The position numbers were made by a program, and so were the translations under genes. Below the pieces are notes generated by a model. It was not told where the DNA came from. It worked only from the letters and a program-made list of their open reading frames with translations, and did not search any database. Shown one piece after another: positions 45,202 through 55,601 of a stretch of DNA of 64,000 nucleotides. Each line of letters starts with the position of its first letter. The first letter of the stretch is position 1. The stretch comes from Hypomyces perniciosus. Taxonomy: Eukaryota; Ascomycota; Sordariomycetes; Hypocreales; Hypocreaceae. The DNA lies in the NCBI GenBank assembly GCA_008477525.1, contig SPDT01000008.1, positions 868,001-932,000 on the forward strand. Reading direction: 5' to 3'.

Positions 45202-48200
45202 ATGGATTCAGCACATCCAGGACCTCCCGACAGCAAACGCCAGCGTCTCGCCTCGTGGTCTGTTGCCGCTCCGCAGCCCGCATCGTTGCCGCATCCTCAC
45301 TCTCACCCTCATGGTCATGGTCACCCTCTTCCTCATCCTCTCCCTCTTCCTCCCCATCCGCATCCTCATGGTCTTCCCCCACCACCTCACCCGCCTCCGC
45401 CAGGTCCTCCTCACCACCACCATTCGGTCCCGAGTCCATATCAACCGTACCCGCCTCGCCCCTCAGACCTTCCTTCTGCGCCGTCGACTCCGGGCCCTGT
45501 TCATGGGCACGTTCAGCATCATCCAGACATTGACCGTCGACACCACGAGCAAGAGCCTCTCGCTCCCATGCAAGACCCTTACCGGCAACAACCACCGCAG
45601 CAGCAACCTCCTCCACCACCGCCGCCGCAACAAGGACAACCACAGCCTCCTTCACCAGCGCATCCCTATCATGTATACCCTCCCCGGGAAGCTATAATAA
45701 AGCGAGAGCCTGCCGAGGACACTCGCCGACCCGGCTCAACAGGACATGCGCCAGAGTCCGTACCGCCGACGCCGCAGCAGCTTGTCTCAACCTCTCACCC
45801 TCAATCGCTTCCGCCACCGCCAGCCTTTTCGGACAGCCAACCGCGACACATGAATTACGATAGCGGACCGTCGGTACCTCCCACGCCGGGAGGTTACCGT
45901 ACTCCTAGTTATGCGCCAACGCCGATACCACACCAAACTCCGTACGAGCCACCAGGAAGCTACCAAACACCACAGGAGCCTTTCTACAGCGTCTACTCCT
46001 CGTCAGTGTCCAAGAAGAAGAATACTAGAGCCTCCCAGGTCTGAGCCAGTAGCCTTCCACATTTGCTCTTGGACCGAGGCTGATTATATTCCCAGGCATG
46101 TGACCAATGTCGACAACTCAAGGCGAAATGCGACGAGACCAAGCCGTGTAAAACATGCAGGGACAAGGGCACCGAATGTCGATATCGAGATCCAGTGCCA
46201 AAGGCGTAAGCTCTGGTTGATGTTGATGAGCTCGAGGAGCTGGCTGACATGATCATATAGCACCGATAAAGCACAAGCCGATATTCTTGAGGGCATTGCA
46301 GCGATGCGAGATACACTTGCCGCCCTGGCAGACCGTTTCGGACATATGGACGAAAGGCTAACCAAGATGGAGTCCGTCTTCTCCCGAAGCGCCGGCGTCT
46401 TTCAGGGTAGACGAGACCACATTCAGGATGAAGAGTTCAAAGCCGTTCCTGATTCTCCAATTGCCCCCTTGGATGAACAGCCCTTTAATCGCTCCTTTGT
46501 GGACGCCCCTGTGCGAGATCAAGCAACGCTATCAACCGAATCGATGATGGTTGAAGATGAAATAGAGGCAGAACCGGGTCCACCTGTTGCCCCAGGAGAA
46601 CCAGCAATCCCGATTAATCATACTACACTGGCCGGACTACTTTTGGAATGGGACCCGATCAAAGTGTTGACACAACACCACCTAGATCGGGAAGGAGTTC
46701 GATTTGCCAGAGAATATCCCATAAGTATTGAGCAATGTCGAGGGATCGTGAAGGTATATGGGCAAGGTGAAGACGCAGTTTCGACAAAGTACAACAAAGA
46801 CCTGGGAGATTATGGCACAATCGATATGGCAGACGACATGTCTGATGCAGCATCATCATCTCCAGCTGCAGACTGGGGCCAGCTTGGTGGCCTCAGCCCT
46901 GGCGACCAAGTCGAATACCGAGGTGGCGTTCTTGGTTTTGATGGTAACCCGGATTTTACGGAAGCTAAAATTATGTCGTACTTGGAGAGTTTCAAGACGC
47001 ACATATTGAATATGCATCCTATCATCAACCCAAAATTGCTTGAGGGCTGGTTTAGGAACTTTGTGAAAGACTTTCCTACTGTACCGTCCAAGTCACTGAA
47101 GCCGCAGCCCCACGCAAAGCCACCTACGTTTGCAGTCTCTCAAAACCCCCCCGAGATGACCGGTTCAAAGAGGAAACGATCACCGGAACTGGAGACACCG
47201 TCAACGCCTGCCCCCGTGCGGCTTGGGAAACCCAGTCGCTCAATTCACAGCGCACTGATTCTCGTGATATTGGCCCTTGGAAAGATCTGTCAATACCGGG
47301 AAAACGTTCCTGATGCGGTTTTCGCAACCGACCCTATGGCCCACGGCAGCCCGGTATCCCGCAATGGAGTTCCGCCATCACCAACCCAGGGATCACCTCC
47401 TGGCTTTTTATCACATTCGCAATCGTCCGGCTTACCATCACCGAATGAACATGAACGTGGACACCAGAGCAGAAGATCATCCATCCACGGTCCTAGCGGC
47501 GTTCGCACAGGGTATAACTTGAAGAAGAATTATGAGGTCATCCCGGGCTTAGAGTACTTCGCCATGGCGACAGACATTCTGGGAAATCACACGGGGTCAT
47601 ACCATAACATGAAGAACGTTTACGCCGATATCTTTGCCGGGCTATATCAGGGGCAGCTTGGGCGGCCATTAGAGAGCTTTGCCTTTATTCACCGAGCAAG
47701 TCATAAGCTGCAGGTCATCATGAGACCGTAAGTCTTCAGCAAGAAACATACTTCCCCATCTATCATCTAATTTCAGACACAGGAGTCTGTCCAAACTACA
47801 AGAAGCGAAACAGAACAATATCTTACTCAGCGAACCCAAGTATAACCAACTTGCTCTGGCGTTCTGGACCTGTCTGCAGCTTGAGAGGTAGGATTCTGGC
47901 GCACAAGGCCGTGAGCGACCTACTGTTTTAGTATGTACTAACCTATGTTAGTGATTTGATTGCCGAGCTTCCGTTGCCTCCTTCCGGCCTTCTGCAGTAC
48001 GAGGACGACATGCCACACCCTAACATGAGCATTGTTGAAGGGTTCGACCAGAGTGTTTTAGACAGCTACCCCGGGCAGCTGTATCTTCGGACGCACTTGA
48101 ACAGCATCCATCGCATGTTCTACTCCCCAGATGACTCCAATCGAGCTAGACCGGACAAATTCAGGAACGTGAGGCTTGTGGCCGATGCTGTTTCTGGCAT

Positions 48201-48978
48201 GAATTGGGTTGCACCGAGCTTTCTCTTTCATGAGGATGACCCACCTGCAAGTGACATTCTGTCAGCACGGCTAAGGGCTAAGTATTGGGGAGCTCAGGTC
48301 ATCACATATCGCCCGTTTGTCAGACAGATTTTGCAATGGTCCCTCGAGGTCAGCCGTCACCCATCAAGTCCCCACGTGGCTGTCATGTCAGAATTCCGGG
48401 ATGGGATCATCGCACCGTACATCCAACCGGGTACGAAAACACCTAGCCAGCTCGACCCCAACATTATTGATCTAGCACGGAAGGGGATTAAGGCACTTAT
48501 TGAAAGCACACGAGCCTTTCATGGACTCGGTGATGGTCGACCGATCATTACCAATGTTTTTGGGACTGCTCATGCGTAAGTGATTACCCGCCCATATATG
48601 AGACGTGGTTTACTCACACTTTACAGTCAATGGGGAAACATGCTAGTACTCTCAGCAGCCTTCAGGGACCCCGTTCTGCATGAATTTGTGGATGAGGAGC
48701 TTTTGCGGACTCTATTCCACAAGACGATATCGTTTCTCCGACAGTCTGCCACATTGACGAGCTCTCTCCGAATCGATATGAGGATCTTGGAGGGACTTCA
48801 AAGAGATTTGTTTCCATCGGCAGATGGGAGAGCAAACTCGAGTTTCTCTAGCAACGCTGCTCTCCATACACCTTTACCAGCACCGGCAACGCCGCAGGTC
48901 CCCCTCGTTGCTGACGATACGAGCATGGTACAACCAATGCCTCCCCAGCCACAAATTGAACTGCCTCCGGGACATTGA
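45202..48978 (+). CDS. Zn2Cys6 fungal transcription factor
   Basis: Six exons: 45202-46038, 46096-46205, 46261-47727, 47777-47887, 47952-48575 and 48627-48978 (introns 49-64 nt), 1,166 residues. The first 279 residues are disordered, Pro/His/Gln-rich (PHPHSHPHGHGHP, a PPPPPPPQQGQPQ run) with an early KRQRL basic patch. A canonical binuclear cluster follows: C281-x2-C284-x6-C291-x5-C297-x2-C300-x6-C307, then a likely coiled-coil dimerisation helix (ILEGIAAMRDTLAALADRFGHMDERLTKMESV). The large C-terminal half (about 550-1100) has the features of a fungal-specific transcription factor domain, including YFAMATDILGNHTGSY and MLVLSAAFRDPVLHEF. It should bind DNA as a dimer at CGG half-sites and act in the nucleus. 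Target pathway is unknown, and no biosynthetic cluster is adjacent. Exon 4 has two in-frame acceptors 6 nt apart (47776 and 47782). Confidence 0.9.
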
Positions 48979-51900
48979 GGGCCTTTTGGATATTTCTATT
49001 TTTGTATTGAAGTGGTTCTTTGGAAAGACAAGATGTTACAGTGATGAAGTACTGTAACTGCTTTTGGATTATCATGGCGAAGTTTGACTTCCAACATTTC
49101 ATCTCATTTTGCATTGTTGAGCAGACCCTCCTGCGGGATTTAGTCAAGACATCCGGATTGGGCGTCTGCCCAACAGGACGGGAAAAAGTACAGTCGACGA
49201 CACATGGCACAAGGCGATGAATCGTTTTTGGCACAACATTCGACATCTTGGTATCATTTACACGTATACACAGGCATTGGCCTCATCTAGGTCACTACAT
49301 TCATATGTTTTGCTGGAGTTACTCAGAGGCTTTCTTTTTTTACGCATTTCATTGCCATTTATACAATGTATCGAATATTCCAGGGACTGGCGCTGTTGGC
49401 AAACTCTAATGCTCATTCTTATTTTCCTTATTATTTCTCACAAGCTTAGGATGGACGCGGAGGAGATACCATTATGCATGCAGGCAAGATCACACGCAGA
49501 CAAACACAAATATTTTATTTTAAGTTGGCTACAGAAGTGGATGGATGAATCGTTTTCGAGTTGGCTCTGTGAGGGATCAAGAGTGAGGAGTGAATTGTGT
49601 CGAATTTTCAGGGATTGAAGCGTCAGTCAGGGCCGTTTCCCAGCACGGCTACCACCTCTACCGATGGCGTATCACCGCTACGAATGAAACAAGAGGAGCG
49701 TCGAGGTTGACGGCTACTGCATATCTACGAAGTACATAATACTATTACTACTGGGATACGGATGACAGTTCTCGATACCACCTATTATTACGTGACTGTT
49801 TCCACCGGTTCCGACATTTATGTCAATCGGCCAGGGGCTGTGGAGGCTGATGATGCTGAGGCTGATCAATTTCCTGGCTGGACTGGTTGAATCGATTTAC
49901 ACGGTCCAGACTACGGCATGGGCCATATCCGGGCCTTCCTGAGACATACATACTAGATACGAGTAACATTTTAGGACAGGCCCAGGTTCAATTGGCAGGC
50001 CAGTGGCGTCGTGCAGACGAGGACAAGGATCCAGGCTGCGTGATAGCCGATGTGAGGACCGTCTGGTATACTACTCGTATGCCGTTTGTTTGTGGCTTAT
50101 TCCTCCGTGGGGATGAGGCTTTTTTTCTTCTTCTTGCTTCTATGCCAAGGATGATTGATTGTTCAGCATTTGATATGAACATGGAAGAGATGCGGCTCCT
50201 TCTTGGGTGCGACGGTAGCTGGGTTCAGCTTATGCATTTGAACAGCCGTGGGAGGGGGATAGTATGAATATGAATGGGGCGAGATGTGTACTAGTGCCCA
50301 AGACATTGAGCGGAAACTAAACTACGGAGTACTCGGTAGGGACGTTCGGTTTTAGTGCTGTGGAGCGAGCTTTGGAGACCCGAGGACGCTTGGCTGGGAG
50401 AGACAGGGGGATGGTTTTGAAGCTTTTGAGTGACCGGACGGGCCGCTGTGGTTGAGGCTGTTTGATACCTACAACCCCTGTTATACTTGCTGGGAGTACA
50501 GAGTACAGAGTAGTACTATAACATCTACAAAGTATTGATGGAGCCATTCATGGCTATTGTCGGGACGAATAACCAAGTTGATGGGTCCCGAATGATGTCG
50601 AGCTGGCTGGGGTGGAATTCACTAGTGCGGCACCGGTGGGATGGACTTGGGATGGAGACGGCTTGCTATGTGTAAGGTGTACTCCGTAAGGTATGTAGCT
50701 ACGACGAACCAGGTACGAAGTATTATATATGTATGTATGCTTCGTACCTAGGGTTCTGTTCTGCGCGGATTCTCTTGTCACCACCAGCAAGACGCGCGTG
50801 CCGTCTTACATGCATTCAGATTGTATGGAGATGTCTCCGTGGGATGCATAATGTAAAAGTATTGATCCACACACGACCCAGGGCCCCCCTGGCTGAACAG
50901 GAAAGGGACCCGTCTACACGGGCACGGGTGCGGTGGTCGCTGTTGAAAGGAAAGGATCATGGGCTTAGGAATCAACATGGATTGGAGAAGCAGAGGAGTC
51001 TGTGGCGCGCGGCGTTGACTGGGGTTGGCGCGGTAATAGAAAGCGGGGGGAGAAGAGAAAACTGCGATAGGATACATGTGAGATGGGGATCATGAGGGTG
51101 TCTTTGTGGCTGCAGCGAGTGGCGTATAAACGGTGTCTTGGGTTTCATCAGGTTTGTGAACTGTGAACATGGTGAGCCATATAAGTCATGCTACCCAATC
51201 GCTGCGTTGGGACGAAATAGTACTATCTGGAGGCTGACTTGAAACAGCAGGGTGCACTAAAAGACGGAGATGAGCCGCACTTGGGGAGCGGCAGCGGACC
51301 GGAATGGACGAATACTAATAGATACTCGTATACGAAGTACGGAGCAATAGCGAGAACAGAATTCGGATCTACCTCCACGAGCTAAACACCTTCTTCCGCG
51401 CTGTTTGCGATCCAACTTTCAGTCTCGGTTTCGTTGGGTTCTGGAACTTCATTGGGTCGCAAGTGGCGGTTGGGTTTGATTGGATATGGGGCCTGCAATG
51501 GAACATTTGCAAGTGAAATGGATCAGTCCGGAAGAGACTCACTCCGTCTGTGTGTGTGCAACAGACATGGGCATAGTATTAGGTGGAGAGATGTGATGTT
51601 CCCCTCCCCAGGACCCCCCCCCCCCAGTCAGGCAGGCCTCCTGTGACAGGCGGGTAGCACGCAGCTCGAGATCGGTAGTATTTCACTTTCGATTTGCTTG
51701 GTGGCAGCTTTGAAGATGGCTGAGAGAGCGAGAGGGTGTCCATGCACGGGCGATCCGCTGAAGGGCGGCTGAAATCCGAGTCAGGGGCCATCTGCGACGT
51801 TTCCATAAGATGGCCGTTCTATAGGCTGAACTTGTTGTATTCTTCATCAAGTAACAGTTGCGAAAGAAAAAACAAAGGAAAAAACGTCCTCAGCCGCGGC

Positions 51901-53139
51901 GTATTCTTGTCTAGTGGGGGGGACACATATGGTATATGGCGAAGAACCGTTGGGTGGTCTCGAGAACCAAGCTAGTGGTGGCGCCTCGTCAGTTCAGGTA
52001 ATTTGGGTAATATCTGTCGATCCCCTATGAAGAAGCGCCTCGCTCTTAAGTCGGAAGAGGAATAGTATAAGTTGATAGGTCAGAGAATACGACGGGCGGC
52101 TGAGTGAGATCTTATCGAGATGATACTGATGTACTCCGTATGTCGAATCCTCCCATCTATCTCTTGTCAGCTAGCAATGACTATGACGCCTACGAAGTAG
52201 TCAGCCTCGAAATGCAGTGTCTCATCTCGGAATCTTTTTGCTGCGTCATGTACGGCAGATCCCCACTGTGTTATTGCCCGAGGACGAGTACGAGGGATAC
52301 GTGAATCAAGTGCTCCCCCGGAGTACGAGTAGTTACGACTCAGATAGAATGCCCCTTGATAGCTGTCTTGAAAAAAAAATAACTCACTTACTCAGTGCCC
52401 AAGGTGGACACACGTGATGCTATCGGACGTTATTTCTGGATTCTGGCACACGTTCTGCAGTGACAGGCTGTATTGATAGAACTGCAAGGGTTATGGAGGG
52501 GCTTCAAGTTAGTCGGAGTTTTGACAACCTTTTTGGAGATGAGTAGGATAAGTCAGTGAACTACATGTAGATATGAATGGAAAGTAGAAGGATTTAGACA
52601 TTTGGTTCTCAGAGCAATTAGATTAAGATGGACATGATTTTTACTGCTGCAACTTGTTAGTGTTGAATCATTCTACCTGCCTTTGTCCTCTTCCCAACAA
52701 GGCGGTGTTGCTCAAAGCTTTCATGTCTTTGTTCCTGCGGTTTACCTTTATTTGCATTCTCATTGTTTCAACAAAGAAAGATCAGATGGCAGACTTTAAA
52801 AGGAACAGAAATACAAATCGCCATTGAAAATGGCCACTCGCTTGTTTCTCCGTGGACCATTGATGAGCACTGTAGCCTCTCTTACACGGCATGTCATCCA
52901 TGCTTACACCTAAAGAACCTTATGCGGCACAGATCTCTTTACCAGGCCAACCAGAAATAGCCTCTAGAAGACTGTTTCTTTTCTTGAAAATTTGCATTGT
53001 GATCTTGCGCTGAGGCAATATAACGCCCAGTCTCTCCAGGTCCTTTATATGGATATCTAGCTGACCTTTCTTCCTCGTCACGATCGATCAAAACTTTTTC
53101 AGGTGTCGAACCAGTAGTTCCTTGAAGGAGCAGCCGAAC
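48979..53139. other. 4.2-kb intergenic region
   Basis: No supported gene. Open frames (such as 49217-49618 and 49887-50267) lack recognisable features. It contains seven TACGRAGTA motifs and a C12 run at 51614-51625. The right end holds the promoter of the next gene. Confidence 0.55.
49726..52199. repeat. TACGRAGTA motifs at 50-52 kb
   Basis: TACGGAGTA or its complement at 50333-50341, 50680-50688 and 52132-52140; TACGAAGTA at 49726-49734, 50714-50722, 51331-51339 and 52191-52199. Confidence 0.85.
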
Positions 53140-54528
53140 ATGTCTCCGAGAAAAGGACAGAAAAAACCGACAGTCCTTAAAACTCCCGAGCCTCAATCCG
53201 AGAGTGACTCCTCTCAAACGATCAACACTCCTCCTCCCCCACCCGTTGAAGGACCAGAGAGGATCGCTCCATGGTGGCATCTTTACATCAACACTCAACC
53301 CCCAATGACGCCGGGGGAAAAAAAGTCAAAAAGGAAAGCGAAAACTCCCTTGACCGAGGCGAATTTACTCTTGTTTGGCAAAGGGTCGATAGCTCAGCTC
53401 TACAAAGCGGACTACCCCTTTGACTCGTCTCGCGGGGCGCCGTCCGAACCTCATACAGCAACGGAGCTATCTCACTCCTCGTCAGAATTCCCCCTGATGG
53501 CGTATCAAAACGGAATTCTCGATCCTTTTAGGTCCTTGCCGCCGAAGAATTTGAAGATCCTCTTGAGGCGACTCAAGGCGAAGACGCAAACGCCTCCCCC
53601 GGAAGAGATAGTATACAAGTGCTACAAAAGGAACATTTCCACCGCATACAACGATGAAACCGTCAAGTTTGAGTTTTTATCTCTGCTGAAGCGATACCAA
53701 TCGGACTTGGAGTATCGCACAGCGATCAGTCAGACGCTCACTATTCCAGAAAACACACCTTTCAACAATGGCCTATCGCCCCCTTGTCCCGTCTTTATCC
53801 AGGGACTTGAAATGGCAAAGTTTGAGCCGTTCCGGGTTGACTACATCGGCGGAACCGTTATGCTGAGGATGGGTCCTGATGCGATTACACTTCCCCATGT
53901 CGCAGGCGAATTCCAAGACGAGATGAAACGTGGCAGAGTTGCGAGCGCACATACCGGCGCGGCATTAGTATATGCCAGGAACCAAGCCCTTCAACATATC
54001 GGGAAGCCTGATCCGAAAGGACACGCAGAGATCATGACTTTTGCCACGGACGGAACGAATGTCGATTTCTTTGCGCATTATGCTACTGAGTCGGACGATG
54101 GACGGGTCAAGTACCACCAATACCCCGTTCTATCGACGGATCTGAAGAGCTCCTACCAAGAGTTTAAGAAAGGCTGGACACAGCTTCAAAATTGCCAGGA
54201 TCAAGCAAAACTCCTATCGTATGCCCTTAGGGACCGGATGTTGGACCACCATGAAAAGCACGGCGCAAGAGCATGGGCTCTCCCTGCTTGTGATAATCTC
54301 AGTGACAAGCTATTAGAGTTATTGGAAAGTGAAGAGGATAGAGAGGACGAGGAAAAGCAAAGGATGAAAACGCCCAAACGCTCACCCAAGCGTGGCAGAG
54401 GGCGGCTGCGTAAGACACCTTCTTCTCGGAAGAGTGATGAGTCTGATAGTAGCAGAGGTTGGAAACGAGCGCCTACACCACCTCCCGATGAGGGAGTGGC
54501 CAGGAAGAGGAGGAAGACGGCGAGATGA
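53140..54528 (+). CDS. Fungal DUF7924-like (PD-(D/E)XK nuclease-like) protein
   Basis: A single-exon frame of 462 residues from the ATG at 53140. Residues 1-60 are polar with a PPPPPVEGPERIAPWWHLY segment; the last 75 are basic and Ser/Lys-rich (KTPKRSPKRGRGRLRKTPSS) and look nuclear. The middle (about 205-400) follows the layout of a large fungal family with a nuclease-like fold: GGTVMLRMGPDAITLPHV, AGEFQDE, an alanine-rich helix GAALVYARNQAL, TFATDGTNVDFFAHYA, then YHQYPVL and a helix around RMLDHH. In relatives the strand usually ends in an E-x-K pair; here the position after GEF is Gln, so activity may be lost. Such proteins are numerous and fast-evolving in Pezizomycotina and their function is unknown. 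I recall the family pattern only and ran no search. Confidence 0.65.
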   Translation: MSPRKGQKKPTVLKTPEPQSESDSSQTINTPPPPPVEGPERIAPWWHLYINTQPPMTPGEKKSKRKAKTPLTEANLLLFGKGSIAQLYKADYPFDSSRGAPSEPHTATELSHSSSEFPLMAYQNGILDPFRSLPPKNLKILLRRLKAKTQTPPPEEIVYKCYKRNISTAYNDETVKFEFLSLLKRYQSDLEYRTAISQTLTIPENTPFNNGLSPPCPVFIQGLEMAKFEPFRVDYIGGTVMLRMGPDAITLPHVAGEFQDEMKRGRVASAHTGAALVYARNQALQHIGKPDPKGHAEIMTFATDGTNVDFFAHYATESDDGRVKYHQYPVLSTDLKSSYQEFKKGWTQLQNCQDQAKLLSYALRDRMLDHHEKHGARAWALPACDNLSDKLLELLESEEDREDEEKQRMKTPKRSPKRGRGRLRKTPSSRKSDESDSSRGWKRAPTPPPDEGVARKRRKTAR

Positions 54529-54789
54529 CAGGGTAAAGATTATTCGGTGTTATAAACGTGTTCCTCTGCAGTCTTATTGTGTTGCATGTGAGTGCTGCCG
54601 GCTAGAACTTGTAAATAATAATAGATCGAAATGTACATACAGCCTGGTGTCCTGAGTTGACTGACTTCTGGCAGTTTTCCTATGTTGTCTCCGCAATGGG
54701 GATCAACTTTGTGCTTGCAAAAAGAATAAAGCGACAAGGATGAAGCATACATCACTTATGCCTCCAGCATAGAAAAGATGCAAAAAGAT
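54529..54789. other. Short intergenic region
   Basis: The 3' region of the DUF7924-like gene, up to the terminator of the tRNA gene. Nothing else is visible. Confidence 0.5.
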
Positions 54790-54798
54790 AAAAAAAAA
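54790..54798 (-). terminator. RNA polymerase III terminator of tRNA-Leu
   Basis: On the minus strand an uninterrupted run of nine T follows directly after the discriminator base of the tRNA, the standard Pol III stop signal. Confidence 0.85.
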
Positions 54799-54909
54799 TG
54801 ACACTTGAGGGATTCGAACCCTCGCCTATTACTAGACCGCGAATAGATCGTTCGAATTGCTTCGAACAGGACCTGAACACGGCGCCTTAGACCACTCGGC
54901 CAAAGTGCC
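54799..54909 (-). tRNA. tRNA-Leu(CAG) with a 29-nt intron
   Basis: The acceptor stem GGCACTT pairs with AAGTGTC (one G-U). The D-arm GGCCGAGTGGTCTAAGGC is typical of class II tRNA, as is the variable arm (TCTAGTAATAG). The anticodon stem CCGTG/CGCGG closes a loop TT-CAG-G-T, so the anticodon is CAG (54875-54873), and the T-arm is GCGAGGGTTCGAATCCCTC. The intron (54871-54843) sits after position 37, the normal place. It contains a 7-bp stem GTTCGAA/TTCGAAC capped by GCAA, a GNRA tetraloop. Mature length is 82 nt before CCA addition. It reads CUG leucine codons. Confidence 0.97.
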
Positions 54910-55601
54910 TTGAGCTGATTGGTGATAGGGTAAGATCATTTGCGGACTAGGAGGCTTCGACACAGCAACACTAGTCCTGAGCTGACAGGCGTTTTCCCTA
55001 AGAGACACCAATACATTGTAGCTGTTAAATTAGTAAGTACTAAGGTAGCATAGCAACTTGTATGAATGAGCTGTTCTGAATGCCCCCTACACTTGACTTA
55101 CACCTTGACCAAGTGCTGTGGTCTCCCTGATTCCACATCAACACCGAGGCTCTCGCTTCTGGGCATTACCAATCCGTCTGTTCGCGTGACCGACTTCGGA
55201 TGGATCCACGCCCTATCGGTTTCTGGGAGGGCGGAATTCAGTGGGTAAAATGCGGATTTCAACGGATCTCAGTGGATTCAATGGAGGCCTAGAGACGCTT
55301 CAGCGCTTTTCATTCGGGTGCCTCAACCTGCGGATGCACGTCACGGAGGTGGAACCCCGCGATTTGACCTCCCCCACACCCCACCATGACATCCATTGAT
55401 ATCGAGCACAATCTGTATATGTCATCATCAAACCTCCTCCATATCTCTGTCTCGAGACGCTTCCTGTTTTCCTTTTCATGAGAACCGCCATCGCCGAGTC
55501 TTCAGTGTAGTTTCACCACAGGGGAAAAGAATCCAACACCACACAATCTTCCCGGGCTCGGCCTTCCGGACCTGTGGTAATACCCCTTCGCCAACCTCAT
55601 C
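54910..55601. other. Intergenic region with 5-oxoprolinase promoter
   Basis: About 0.7 kb between the tRNA gene and the 5-oxoprolinase start. It includes the Pol III gene's upstream side and the protein gene's promoter. The short frames here show no recognisable similarity. Confidence 0.55.
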
